A DNA stretch of 64,000 bases, taken from NCBI RefSeq assembly GCF_000251145.1, contig NZ_AIDW01000014.1, forward strand, positions 1-64,000. The letters are read 5' to 3'. The translations under genes and the position numbers were made by a program. The notes below the pieces were generated by a model. That model did not search any database. It saw only the letters and a program-made list of their open reading frames with translations, and was not told the DNA's origin. This stretch comes from Sphingomonas sp. PAMC 26621. Lineage in GTDB: Bacteria > Pseudomonadota > Alphaproteobacteria > Sphingomonadales > Sphingomonadaceae. Positions 26,429 to 34,544 of this stretch are shown piece by piece; position 1 is the first letter of the stretch, and each line of letters opens with the position of its first letter.

Positions 26429-26626
26429 GGCAGGGTTCCTTCCGCTACGTGCGAATAGCTGAAGCGCGACTGTTCGCCTGCAGGCGACACTGGTCCGTCT
26501 ATACTATTACCCGTCTGTTGAAAGGGAGCGACTGTCCCGTTACCCGTGCCGTGCGCCGATCTAGCCTCGACTTGGCGCGAGCCGTCCGGGTATTTCGGAG
26601 AGAGAAAGCGCAAAGGGCAGGCGATC

Positions 26627-27184
26627 GTGGCGACCGAACAGACCGATGCCTATCTCGCCGCGCTGTTTGGGGATTCGTACAAACGCGAACTCGATGCGGA
26701 TGAGGCGATCTGGCGGTCGTTGCCGTTCTTCGCGGCGATACTCGGGATTGCGGTTGCGGTCCTGCCCGCGGTGTATCGCGCGGCGCGCGCGGTGCGCGGG
26801 CTGGAGTGGGCGATCGGTGTCGGTGCCTTGCTCGCGGGGTCGCTGCTGTGATTCGCGATTGCCGGGCGGTGGTTCTGGGACGTGGTCCGGCTGCAACCCT
26901 ATCGGCATCCGCCAAACGAGGTCGAACTGCTCGATTACGCGCAGACGCTGGCGTCCTTCTACGCGGACCAGAGCGAGGGGCCGGTCGATCGCGACGCACG
27001 GATCCGCGGCGATCTGCGCAAGCTGATGATCGAGGAACTGGCGGATGCGGCGACTTGCAACCGGCGCAACAACACCGCCAAGGCGCATGCGCGGGGGCAG
27101 GTGCTGCTGTTCGCGATGACCGGCTTCCTGCTCGCATTCCTGGCGGAAGCGGCTATATTACTGAGCGAGGCGCTTGTCGCATGA
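26627..27184 (+). pseudogene. Membrane protein gene interrupted by an in-frame TGA
   Basis: One reading frame of 186 codons, broken only by a TGA at 26849-26851 (codon 75). The first part has two transmembrane helices (SLPFFAAILGIAVAVLPAVY, and WAIGVGALLAGSLL). After the stop the same frame continues FAIAGRWFWDVVRLQPYRHP, a soluble helical region and a final helix (LLFAMTGFLLAFLAEAAILL). Continuity in frame and topology argues for one ancestral gene. A second start at the GTG of 26882 could still make the C-terminal part. The start is GTG at 26627 after AAAGGGCAGG. The family is unknown. Confidence 0.6.
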
Positions 27185-27214
27185 TGGGCGTGCGGCGCTT
27201 CGGAGACTGTCGTG

Positions 27215-27349
27215 ATGGCTGACCGATCGAAAGACGCCGAACCGAAACGGGTCCCGCAAAAGCCTGAGCCGCCCAAGGGGCACACCGTATTGCAGGGCGC
27301 GAGCTTCACGCTGCGCCCGCTTCGATCGCGGGATGCGCGACCGGCGTAG
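27215..27349 (+). CDS. Short basic protein downstream of the interrupted membrane gene
   Basis: A 44-residue frame, MADRSKDAEPKRV to RSRDARPA, rich in Lys, Arg and Pro and without hydrophobic segments. GGAGA precedes the ATG. It begins 31 bp after the interrupted membrane gene on the same strand and is probably cotranscribed. No homology can be judged by eye. Confidence 0.35.
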   Translation: MADRSKDAEPKRVPQKPEPPKGHTVLQGASFTLRPLRSRDARPA

Positions 27350-27427
27350 GTCTGCGCCGACTATCCTTTTTGCGCGTCTTTTTCGAACGCTTCCCCGGCG
27401 GAAGCGTGGCTTCTGCTAAATCATCGC

Positions 27428-27571
27428 TGTTCTCCCGCGAAAGCGGGAGTCCAGGAGTCGCGGGAACTGTAAGCCGTTGTTTTGCTCGGCCCTGGATTAC
27501 CGATTTCGCGGGAAAACAGCAGAACAAGCGTCCGTGAACCGACTTTCGCGAAAGTCTCGCGAGGACCGGGG
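27428..27571 (+). repeat. Intergenic palindromic repeat, family 1, copy 1
   Basis: About 140 bp beginning TGTTCTCCCGCGAAAGCGGG, with CTGTAAGC and TTGTTTTGCT in the middle, and ending AACCGACT to CCGGGG. The reverse complement of 37806-37947 matches it over its whole length with scattered differences. The ends form hairpins. It has no coding capacity. Confidence 0.75.
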
Positions 27572-27651
27572 TCCATTAGCGAAGGTCTTGCCAACTGAGC
27601 GCGGCGCTCGCCAGCATTTGTCTCGCTACTGGGCCCCGGCCTTCGCCGGGG
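27566..27651 (+). repeat. Intergenic palindromic repeat, family 2, copy 1
   Basis: It starts CCGGGGTCCATTAGCGAAGG and ends CCCCGGCCTTCGCCGGGG. The same outline is found at 40244-40344. It abuts family 1 copy 1, so the two form a composite just downstream of the aldehyde dehydrogenase stop. Confidence 0.7.
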
Positions 27652-27670
27652 AAGGAGACGCCGAGCGATC

Positions 27671-29095
27671 TCAGCCCGGCGCGCCCACCACCGTCTTCAC
27701 TTCCATGAAATCGGTCAGCCCGAACTTGCCGTTCTCGCGCCCGTTGCCCGATTGCTTGTAGCCGCCGAACGGCGCGTTGCCGTCGGGGCTCCACGAGTTG
27801 ATCGTCACCAGCCCGGCGCGCAGCCGCGGCGCGACCCGGGCGGCGGCGGCGGGGTCGCCCGAGATCGTCGCGGACAGGCCGAACGGCGTGCCGTTGGCGA
27901 TCTTCACCGCTTCGTCCTCGGTGTCGTAGCGCGTGATCGTCGCGACTGGGCCGAACACTTCCTCCTGCGCGATCCGCATCTCCGGCGTCACGTCGGCGAA
28001 CAGCGTCGGCTTGATGAAATAGCCCGCGTTGCGGCCATCCGGGCGCCCGGTCCCGCCGGTGACGAGCGTCGCGCCCTCGTCGATCGCGGACTGGATCAGC
28101 CCCTGGATCTTGTCGAACTGCGCCTTGTTGACGACCGGGCCGATATGCGCGCCCATCTGTGCGGGGTCGCCGACTTGCGTTCCCTCCATCATCGCCTTGA
28201 CGATCGCGGTGGCTTCGTCGACCTGGCTCGCGTGGACGAGCAGGCGGGTCGGCGCGATGCAGCTTTGCCCCGAATTGGCAAGCACGCCCTGGACGGTCGG
28301 CGGCAGCACCGCGCCCAGATCCGCGCCTTCGAGCACGAGGTTCGCGGCCTTGCCGCCAAGTTCCTGATGGACTCGCTTGACCGTCGCGGCGGCGGCCTGC
28401 GCGACCGCGATCCCTGCGCGAGTCGATCCGGTGAAGCTCACCATGTCGACGTCGGCGTGGCTGGAAAGCGCGGACCCGACGCCGGCACCGTCGCCGTTGA
28501 CGAGGTTGAACACGCCCTTCGGCACGCCGGCTGCGTCCATGATCTCGGCGAGGATGACCGCGCAGCCGGGGGATTCCTCGCTCGGTTTGAGGATCATCGT
28601 GTCGCCCGCGGCGAGCGCGGGGGCGACCTTGGCGGTGATCTGGTTGAGCGGCCAGTTCCACGGCGTGATCATCGCGACGACGCCGAGCGGCTCGTGCACC
28701 ACGGTCGAGCGGCCGATCCGTTCCTCGAACTGGAAGGCGTTCAAGGCCTTGAGCGTCGAGAGGAAATGCCCGAGCCCGGCGGGGACCTGCGCCGCCATCG
28801 CGAAGCCGATCGGTGCGCCCATCTCGTTGCTGACCGCCTGCGCGAGATCGGGGATGCGCTTCTTATATTCCTCGATGATCCGCTCGAGCAGCGCGGCACG
28901 CTCGGCGACGCTGGTCTGCGAGAAGGTCTCGAACGCGGTGCGCGCGGCGGCGACCGCGGCGTCGACGTCGGCGGGGGTGCCGAGCGTGATCTCGGTACAC
29001 GGCTGCTCGGTCGCGGGGTCGATCACGTCGTGGCGTGCGCCGCCCTGGCTCTCGACCCAGGCGCCATCGATATAGTGCTTGAGATAGCTCTTCAT
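27671..29095 (-). CDS. Aldehyde dehydrogenase family protein
   Basis: A protein of 474 residues, a cytosolic NAD(P)-dependent enzyme oxidising an aldehyde to the acid. Key residues are Asn147 in TPWNWP, Lys170 in LKPSE, Glu245 in QELGGK and the nucleophile Cys279 in GQSCIAP. The length is normal for the family. The ATG at 29095 has GGAGG at 6 nt. It is divergent from a quinone oxidoreductase 123 bp away, suggesting shared control in carbonyl or redox stress. Confidence 0.93.
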   Translation of the reverse strand: MKSYLKHYIDGAWVESQGGARHDVIDPATEQPCTEITLGTPADVDAAVAAARTAFETFSQTSVAERAALLERIIEEYKKRIPDLAQAVSNEMGAPIGFAMAAQVPAGLGHFLSTLKALNAFQFEERIGRSTVVHEPLGVVAMITPWNWPLNQITAKVAPALAAGDTMILKPSEESPGCAVILAEIMDAAGVPKGVFNLVNGDGAGVGSALSSHADVDMVSFTGSTRAGIAVAQAAAATVKRVHQELGGKAANLVLEGADLGAVLPPTVQGVLANSGQSCIAPTRLLVHASQVDEATAIVKAMMEGTQVGDPAQMGAHIGPVVNKAQFDKIQGLIQSAIDEGATLVTGGTGRPDGRNAGYFIKPTLFADVTPEMRIAQEEVFGPVATITRYDTEDEAVKIANGTPFGLSATISGDPAAAARVAPRLRAGLVTINSWSPDGNAPFGGYKQSGNGRENGKFGLTDFMEVKTVVGAPG

Positions 29096-29218
29096 CCTCA
29101 GCCTCCGCATTTTTTTGAATTTGGGGTACGCGGGGCCATATCTGCCGTGCGTCAACAAGCGTTGCAACCTGAAACCTGTTCGATAGGGTGCCGCGCGCGA
29201 CCATGGAAAGGATTGCAG

Positions 29219-30193
29219 ATGACACGCACCGCACGGATCGAGTGCACCGGTGGCCCCGAGGTGATCGCGTGGATCGATGTCGATCTGCCCGCCCCCGGGC
29301 CGGGCGAGATTCGGATGCGCAACACCGTGGTCGGACTCAACTTCATCGACATCTATTTCCGCAGCGGCGTCTATCCCGCAAACCTGCCGTGCGGCCTGGG
29401 GTCGGAAGCGGCGGGCGTGGTCGAGGCGGTCGGGGACGGCGTGACCGGGCTTGCGGTCGGCGACCGGGTCGGCACGTTCGGGCCGACGCCGGGGGCCTAT
29501 GCGCAGGCGCGCAACCTCCCCGCCGCGACGGTGTTCAAGCTGCCCGACGACATCGACGACCGGACCGCGGCGGCGGTGCTGCTGAAAGGGTGCACGACCG
29601 AGTTCCTGGTCGAGCGCTGCGCGAAGGTCGAGGCGGGGCAGACTGTCCTCGTCCATGCGGCCGCGGGCGGGGTCGGGCATCTGCTGGTCGGCTGGCTCAA
29701 GGCGATCGGCGCGACGGTGATCGGGACGGTCGGTACCGAAGACAAGGCCGAGCAGGCGCGCGCGGCGGGGGCGGATCACGTCATCCTCCACAAGCAGGAA
29801 GACGTGGTCGCGCGCGTGCGCGAGATTACCGGCGGGGCGCTGGTGCCGATCGTGCTCGACGGGGTCGGGATGGCGACGTGGGACATTTCGCTCGCCTGCA
29901 CCGCGCGGCGCGGGCTGATCGTCAGCTACGGCAATGCCGGGGGCAAGGTGACCGGGGTCGATCTCGGGACGCTGTCGACGCGCGGGTCGCTGTTCGTGAC
30001 GCGGCCGACGCTGTTCAGTTACTATGTCACGCCCGAGGAACGGCAGGCGGGGATCGAGCGGCTGTTCACGATGCTGCGCTCGGGCGCGATCACGCCCGCG
30101 ATCGGGCAGACCTTTGCGCTCGAGGATGCGGCGGACGCGCATCGCGCGCTGGCGAAGGGGGAGACCTCCGGGGCGACGCTGCTGCTGGTGTAG
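29219..30193 (+). CDS. Quinone oxidoreductase (zinc-free MDR, QorA-like)
   Basis: A protein of 324 residues of the medium-chain dehydrogenase/reductase superfamily without the zinc ligands of alcohol dehydrogenases. Typical segments are GLNFIDIYFRSGVYP, GSEAAGVVEAVG and the nucleotide-binding HAAAGGVGHLL, where the usual AAGGVG is kept. It probably reduces quinones with NADPH in the cytosol. GGAAAGGA precedes the ATG. It is divergent from the aldehyde dehydrogenase gene. Confidence 0.92.
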   Translation: MTRTARIECTGGPEVIAWIDVDLPAPGPGEIRMRNTVVGLNFIDIYFRSGVYPANLPCGLGSEAAGVVEAVGDGVTGLAVGDRVGTFGPTPGAYAQARNLPAATVFKLPDDIDDRTAAAVLLKGCTTEFLVERCAKVEAGQTVLVHAAAGGVGHLLVGWLKAIGATVIGTVGTEDKAEQARAAGADHVILHKQEDVVARVREITGGALVPIVLDGVGMATWDISLACTARRGLIVSYGNAGGKVTGVDLGTLSTRGSLFVTRPTLFSYYVTPEERQAGIERLFTMLRSGAITPAIGQTFALEDAADAHRALAKGETSGATLLLV

Positions 30194-30223
30194 CGGCGGG
30201 GAAGGGGCCGTTCTGGCTCTTTG

Positions 30224-30248
30224 GGAACGGCCTCCCGGCGGCAACGTT
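30224..30248 (+). promoter_or_regulatory. Candidate EcfG (general stress sigma factor) promoter
   Basis: GGAAC, 16 nt, CGTT is an exact match to the alphaproteobacterial EcfG consensus. It ends 52 bp before the GCG_CRPN gene start. Its left part also forms a hairpin with GGCCGTTC upstream (about 30206), which may end the quinone oxidoreductase transcript. One such match per 64 kb is expected by chance, so position is the main support. Confidence 0.45.
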
Positions 30249-30299
30249 TTTCCCGCTGTCCCGAAAGGGAAGTAGTGAAGCGTTTAGCGCGAGGTGAAC

Positions 30300-30551
30300 A
30301 TGAAAAAACTTCTGGCAGCCGCGATTGCGGCAGGCGTGGCGCTTGCCGCCATTGGCCCAGCCGAAGCCGCCGGCGGATGTGGCCGCGGTTTCCACCCGGG
30401 ACCGCGCGGGATGTGCCGGCCGAACGGGCCGGTCTACGCGCACCGCGGCCCGCCGCGCGTCGGCTATTATCACCGCGGACGCGGCTATTGGGATGGCCGT
30501 CGCTATTACCAGCATCGCTACCGGTACAATAACGGCTGGCGTTACCGCTGA
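30300..30551 (+). CDS. GCG_CRPN-type small secreted protein
   Basis: A protein of 83 residues. The signal peptide (KLLAAAIAAGVALAAIG, cleaved near AEA-AGG) leads to the motif GGCGRGFHPGPRGMCRPN that gives the GCG_CRPN family its name. A Tyr/Arg/His-rich tail with YHRGRGYWDGRRYY-like repeats follows. It is periplasmic or extracellular, with unknown function and a possible metal- or polyanion-binding tail. The ATG at 30300 has GAGG at 5 nt; a GTG two codons earlier overlaps that site. Confidence 0.8.
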   Translation: MKKLLAAAIAAGVALAAIGPAEAAGGCGRGFHPGPRGMCRPNGPVYAHRGPPRVGYYHRGRGYWDGRRYYQHRYRYNNGWRYR

Positions 30552-30563
30552 TCGAACAGCCGT

Positions 30564-30587
30564 CACCCCGGGCATGTCCCCGGGGTG
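30564..30587. terminator. Terminator-like hairpin
   Basis: Perfect 9-bp arms CACCCCGGG and CCCGGGGTG enclose a 6-nt loop, 13 bp after the GCG_CRPN gene. No U-run follows, so it may act as a bidirectional or Rho-assisted end, or be an intergenic palindrome. Confidence 0.45.
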
Positions 30588-30668
30588 GCGGTGGTCGGTG
30601 CCGCTCGTCTTTAGACGGGTGGCACGATCGATGCCGGGACGAGCCCGATATGGCGGTGAAGGTTCGCG

Positions 30669-31439
30669 TCAACTCGGACTGGTTGCGGGCATCGCGATCC
30701 GCTTCGCCGCTTCGAGGATCTCGGTCGGGAACATCGCGATGATTGTCGAATTATGCTCGATCCCGATTTCGGACAAAGTCTGAAGCCGCCGCAGTTCGAG
30801 CGCGCCCGGCACTTCGCCGATCACGCGCGCTGCGTCGCTGAGCTTTGCCGCCGCCTCCTGTTCGCCCTCCGCCTTAATGATCCGCGCGCGCTTCTCGCGG
30901 ATCGCCTCCGCCTCGCGCGCGATCGCGCGCTGCATCTGCGCGGGGATGTCGAGGTCCTTGATCTCGACCGCGTCGAACTCAACGCCCCAGCGATTGCAGG
31001 TCGTCGTCAGGATCTCATACAGCCGCTTGTTGATCGTGGTGCGGTCCTTGAGCATCTGGTCGAGGTCGCTTTGCCCGATCGCGTCGCGCATCGCGGTTTC
31101 GGCGGCCTGGACGATCGCCGACTGCCAGTTGCTGACGGTCGTCACCACGCCCGCCGCATCGAATGCGCGATACCACAGCACCGCATTCACCCGCACTGCG
31201 ACGCCGTCGCGCGTCACCGTCTCCTGCGTGTCGAGCGCATAGGTGATCGTGCGGATGTCGACCTTCACGACGCGCTCGACCAGCGGCACCAGCCAGAACC
31301 ACCCCGGCCCCTTGGTCGCCTGCAACCGCCCCAGCCGGAAGACGACGCCGCGTTCATATTCCTGGTTGATGCCGAAAGACTTGAGCGCAAGCACCAGCGC
31401 GATGCCGAACAGCACCGCGACCCCAAACAAGAACTCCAT
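30669..31439 (-). CDS. Slipin/SPFH (band 7) membrane protein
   Basis: A protein of 256 residues. An N-terminal helix (FLFGVAVLFGIALVLAL) is followed by the band 7 core (INQEYERGVVFRLGRL, then RTITYALDTQETVTRDGVAV) and a charged coiled coil (AREAEAIREKRARIIKAEGE). It is a bacterial stomatin homologue forming oligomers in the inner membrane. The usual NfeD protease partner is not adjacent. CGGGG before the ATG at 31439 supports this start; upstream ATGs add a non-family stretch. Confidence 0.92.
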   Translation of the reverse strand: MEFLFGVAVLFGIALVLALKSFGINQEYERGVVFRLGRLQATKGPGWFWLVPLVERVVKVDIRTITYALDTQETVTRDGVAVRVNAVLWYRAFDAAGVVTTVSNWQSAIVQAAETAMRDAIGQSDLDQMLKDRTTINKRLYEILTTTCNRWGVEFDAVEIKDLDIPAQMQRAIAREAEAIREKRARIIKAEGEQEAAAKLSDAARVIGEVPGALELRRLQTLSEIGIEHNSTIIAMFPTEILEAAKRIAMPATSPS

Positions 31440-31615
31440 GAAAACCCCGTTGAATGCCGCGATCATGCGGCTTGCTGCGGCACGCGCCGCGCGGACGAAT
31501 CTACGCCGTTCATCGGCCGAATCATCCGGGGTCCGTTGCATTCCTGCATGCATTTGCTGCACGCAGAACGTCGCCGGGCTTTGCCGCCAGCCGATTTGCC
31601 GCTATCCGCGCGGGC

Positions 31616-33148
31616 ATGATCAAACGCGCACTCCCCGTCACCCGCGAGGCCGATTTTTCCGCCTGGTACCAGTCCGTCATCACCGAGGCCGACCTCGCCG
31701 AGGAATCGGGGGTGCGCGGCTGCATGGTCATCCGGCCGTGGGGCTATGGCATCTGGGAGCGGATCCAGCGGTTGCTCGACGACCAGATCAAGGCGACCGG
31801 CCACGAGAATTGCTATTTCCCGCTGTTCATTCCGCTCTCCTATTTCGAGAAGGAAGCCGAGCATGTCGAGGGCTTCGCCAAGGAAATGGCGGTCGTCACG
31901 CATCACCGGCTCAAGGCGGACGGGCTTGGCCGGCTGATCCCCGATCCCGAGGCGAAGCTCGAGGAACCGCTCGTCGTCCGACCGACGTCGGAAATGGTGA
32001 TCGGCGCAGCGTTCGCGCGGTGGGTGCAGTCGTGGCGCGACCTGCCCGTGCTGATCAACCAGTGGGCGAACGTCGTGCGGTGGGAGATGCGCACCCGGAT
32101 GTTCCTGCGCACCAGCGAGTTCCTGTGGCAGGAAGGCCATACCGCGCATGCCTCGGCGCAGGAGGCGCGCGAGGAGACGCTCAAGATGCTCGAGGTCTAT
32201 CGCGCATTCTCCGAGGATTGCCTCGCGGTTCCGGTGGTCGCGGGCGAGAAGCCCGAGAACGAGCGCTTCCCCGGCGCGGTCTCAACCTACAGCATCGAAG
32301 CGATGATGCAGGACGGCAAGGCGCTCCAGGCGGGCACCTCGCATTTCCTCGGCACCAACTTCGCGCAGGCGCAGGAGATCAAGTTCCAGAATTCGGAAGG
32401 CGTGTTCGAGCTTGCCAATACGACGAGCTGGGGCGTGTCGACGCGAATGATCGGTGCGGTCATCATGGTCCACGGCGATGACGACGGCCTGCGCGTCCCG
32501 CCGCGGATCGCGCCGTGGCAGGTCGTGATCGTCCCGATGCTGCGCGAGAACCCCGAGGACGCAGCGATCATCGACTATTGCAAGGCGTTGCAGGCGAAGC
32601 TCGCGCAGCAGACCGCGCTGGGCGAGCCGGTGCGCGCGCTGCTCGACCTCAAGTTCGGCAAGACCGCGACCAAGCGGTGGGGCTGGGTCAAGAAGGGCGC
32701 GCCGATCGTGATCGAGGTCGGCGGGCGCGACGTGGCGGGGGGCAACGTCTCGCTGATCCGGCGCGACCGGCTGTACCGCGAGGACGGCAAGCTCGACAGC
32801 AACGTCGTCGCGCAGGACGATTTCGTCGCAGGCGCGGGCGCGATGCTCGCGGACATCCAGGCGTCGCTCCACAGCGAGGCGTGCGCGCGGCTTGAGGCGA
32901 GCGTCGTCCCCGCCGCCGACTTCGCCGCGATCGAGACGCACTTTGCCGAAGGCGTGAAGAACCCCGGCTGGCTCGAAGTGCAATGGTCGCGGCCGACCGG
33001 TGCTGCGCTCGACGCGGTCGTCGCACGGCTGAAGGCGCTGAAGCTGACGATCCGCAATGCGCCGATGGCGCAGGGTGCGATCGACGGGCCCTGTGTCTTT
33101 ACCGGCGAAACCGCGGTCGAGCGCGTGCTGATCGGGCGCGCCTATTGA
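31616..33148 (+). CDS. proS: Proline--tRNA ligase, archaeal/eukaryotic-like (type I family)
   Basis: A protein of 510 residues that charges tRNA-Pro in the cytosol. It has the short form without the bacterial editing insertion: class II core with VVRPTSEMVIG, NVVRWEMRTRMFLRTSEFLW and WQEGHTAHA, then FGKTATKRWGWVKKGAP of the anticodon domain. The C-terminal zinc-like extension ends RAY. This is the archaeal/eukaryotic-type architecture rather than the type common in many proteobacteria. It is monocistronic and divergent from the slipin gene. Confidence 0.93.
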   Translation: MIKRALPVTREADFSAWYQSVITEADLAEESGVRGCMVIRPWGYGIWERIQRLLDDQIKATGHENCYFPLFIPLSYFEKEAEHVEGFAKEMAVVTHHRLKADGLGRLIPDPEAKLEEPLVVRPTSEMVIGAAFARWVQSWRDLPVLINQWANVVRWEMRTRMFLRTSEFLWQEGHTAHASAQEAREETLKMLEVYRAFSEDCLAVPVVAGEKPENERFPGAVSTYSIEAMMQDGKALQAGTSHFLGTNFAQAQEIKFQNSEGVFELANTTSWGVSTRMIGAVIMVHGDDDGLRVPPRIAPWQVVIVPMLRENPEDAAIIDYCKALQAKLAQQTALGEPVRALLDLKFGKTATKRWGWVKKGAPIVIEVGGRDVAGGNVSLIRRDRLYREDGKLDSNVVAQDDFVAGAGAMLADIQASLHSEACARLEASVVPAADFAAIETHFAEGVKNPGWLEVQWSRPTGAALDAVVARLKALKLTIRNAPMAQGAIDGPCVFTGETAVERVLIGRAY

Positions 33149-33285
33149 GAGTCGCGGTACGGATCGGCCTGTTCCAAAGGGGGCAGGCCGCCTCCTTCAA
33201 ATGACGGATATCGCGCCCGCGTTACGGCCGTTTGGGCGTCTCCCGCCGTATCCGACGCACATTTCAACGGTTCGTGATTGCCAAG

Positions 33286-33310
33286 TGAACCATGCCCGCG
33301 CTTGATCGTT
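33286..33310 (+). promoter_or_regulatory. Candidate EcfG-like promoter (one mismatch)
   Basis: TGAAC, 16 nt, CGTT differs from the EcfG consensus GGAAC-N16-CGTT only at the first base. It ends 30 bp before the ATG of the lipoprotein gene, ideal for a promoter. It is weaker than the site at 30224. Confidence 0.38.
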
Positions 33311-33340
33311 ACACCCTGAAATCACGAATGAGGTGAGTGA

Positions 33341-33651
33341 ATGCGTCCGAATTTTGCAAAGGCTGCAACTGTAGCGATGGTCCTGGTCGGGTCGGTTGGT
33401 ATCAGCGGCTGCGCGACCAAGGGTTACGTCAACCAGCAGATCGCCACCGTCAACTCGCGCATCGACACGATCGATGGCCGCGTCCGCACGGTCGAAGGTA
33501 CGTCCGGCCAGGCGCTGACCCAGGCTCAGGCTGCCGCCGGTCAGGCCCAGCAGAACGCGCAGCGATCGACCAGATCAACGGCCGCGTCGATGGTCTTGAC
33601 CAGCAGATGCAGCAGCAGGCGCAGCGTCAGCAGCGTCGGCCGCGCGGTTAA
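33341..33651 (+). pseudogene. Small lipoprotein with coiled coil, frameshifted
   Basis: Signal peptide and lipobox ISGC put lipidation at Cys24. Heptad-like IDTIDGRVRTVEG follows. At about 33562 the reading frame slips. The original frame runs into an Arg/Ser-rich nonsense end (stop at 33679), while the other frame continues AIDQINGRVDGLDQQMQQQ to a stop at 33651. One extra G after CAG would restore a protein of about 104 residues with repeated GRVDGL-type heptads, like Lpp-style or OmpA-linked lipoproteins. GAGGTGA precedes the ATG. It may be a real lesion or a sequence error. Confidence 0.65.
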
Positions 33652-33691
33652 GCTATCAGTCGCTAACCGCTTGCATTGACGGACAGCATTG

Positions 33692-34534
33692 GTGAACACG
33701 CAAGACATGTTGACCAAGCTGTTTGCGATAGGGTGCCGCACGGGCATGGCTGTATCGGTGACGCTGGGGTTGGGATCCGTCCCGGCCTCGGCGGCACCGC
33801 TAGGCGCGCGTGCGGCAGTCCCCGCCAAGGCGAAAGCCGGGGCGAAAGCTACGACCGCCGCCACGGCGAAAGCGCGCGCCAAGCCCAAGCCCAAGGCGAA
33901 GCCGGTTGCGCCGGTTGATCTGCTCCCGCTGCCCGATCCGGTGCGGTCGGATTACGCCAACCGCATGATCGCCTGGGTCGAGACATCCCGCGACAACGGC
34001 AAGCTTCCCTATATCGTGATCGACAAGCCCGCGGCGATGCTCTCGCTGTTCGCGGCCAATGGCGACTTCCTCGGCGAGACGCCGGTCCTGCTCGGGATCG
34101 GCATCGGGGACGATTCGTCCCCCGGGGTCGGTGCCAAGAAGCTCGAGGATATCGGTCCCGCCGAGCGTACGACGCCTGCCGGGCGGTTCGTCGCGAAGTT
34201 CGGCAAGGCGTTCGGGCGCGAGCGGGTGCTGTGGGTCGATTACGCCAATTCGGTCGCGCTCCACGCGGTCATCACCACGCACAAGAGCGAGCAGCGCGTC
34301 GCGCGTCTGCTGTCGCCATCGCCCGACGACAACCGCATCTCCTTCGGGTGCATCAACGTCGGCACGAGTTTCTACACCAAGCATTTGCGCCCGCTGTTCC
34401 TCAAGCGGGGCGGGGTGGTCTATATCCTCCCCGACACCAAGCCGCTCGACGCGGTGTTTCCGCGCGTCCGCTTGCTGCCCTATCTGAACGCCCCTGGCGC
34501 CTCACCGGCGACCGCCGCGACCGCTACCGAATAA
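33692..34534 (+). CDS. L,D-transpeptidase (YkuD)-like periplasmic protein
   Basis: A protein of about 280 residues. A signal peptide (AVSVTLGLGSVPASA) is followed by a Lys/Ala-rich linker (about 46-72) and the catalytic domain. The YkuD signature is recognisable: LHAVITTHKSEQR with His191, then RISFGCINV with Ser217 and Cys220. It may cross-link peptidoglycan or tether outer-membrane proteins, but the motif is atypical (SFGCI instead of SHGCI). The GTG at 33692 was chosen with low certainty; an ATG at 33707 is possible. Ten bp separate it from the Rap1a/Tai-like gene. Confidence 0.8.
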   Translation: MNTQDMLTKLFAIGCRTGMAVSVTLGLGSVPASAAPLGARAAVPAKAKAGAKATTAATAKARAKPKPKAKPVAPVDLLPLPDPVRSDYANRMIAWVETSRDNGKLPYIVIDKPAAMLSLFAANGDFLGETPVLLGIGIGDDSSPGVGAKKLEDIGPAERTTPAGRFVAKFGKAFGRERVLWVDYANSVALHAVITTHKSEQRVARLLSPSPDDNRISFGCINVGTSFYTKHLRPLFLKRGGVVYILPDTKPLDAVFPRVRLLPYLNAPGASPATAATATE

Positions 34535-34544
34535 GGACGAGTCG

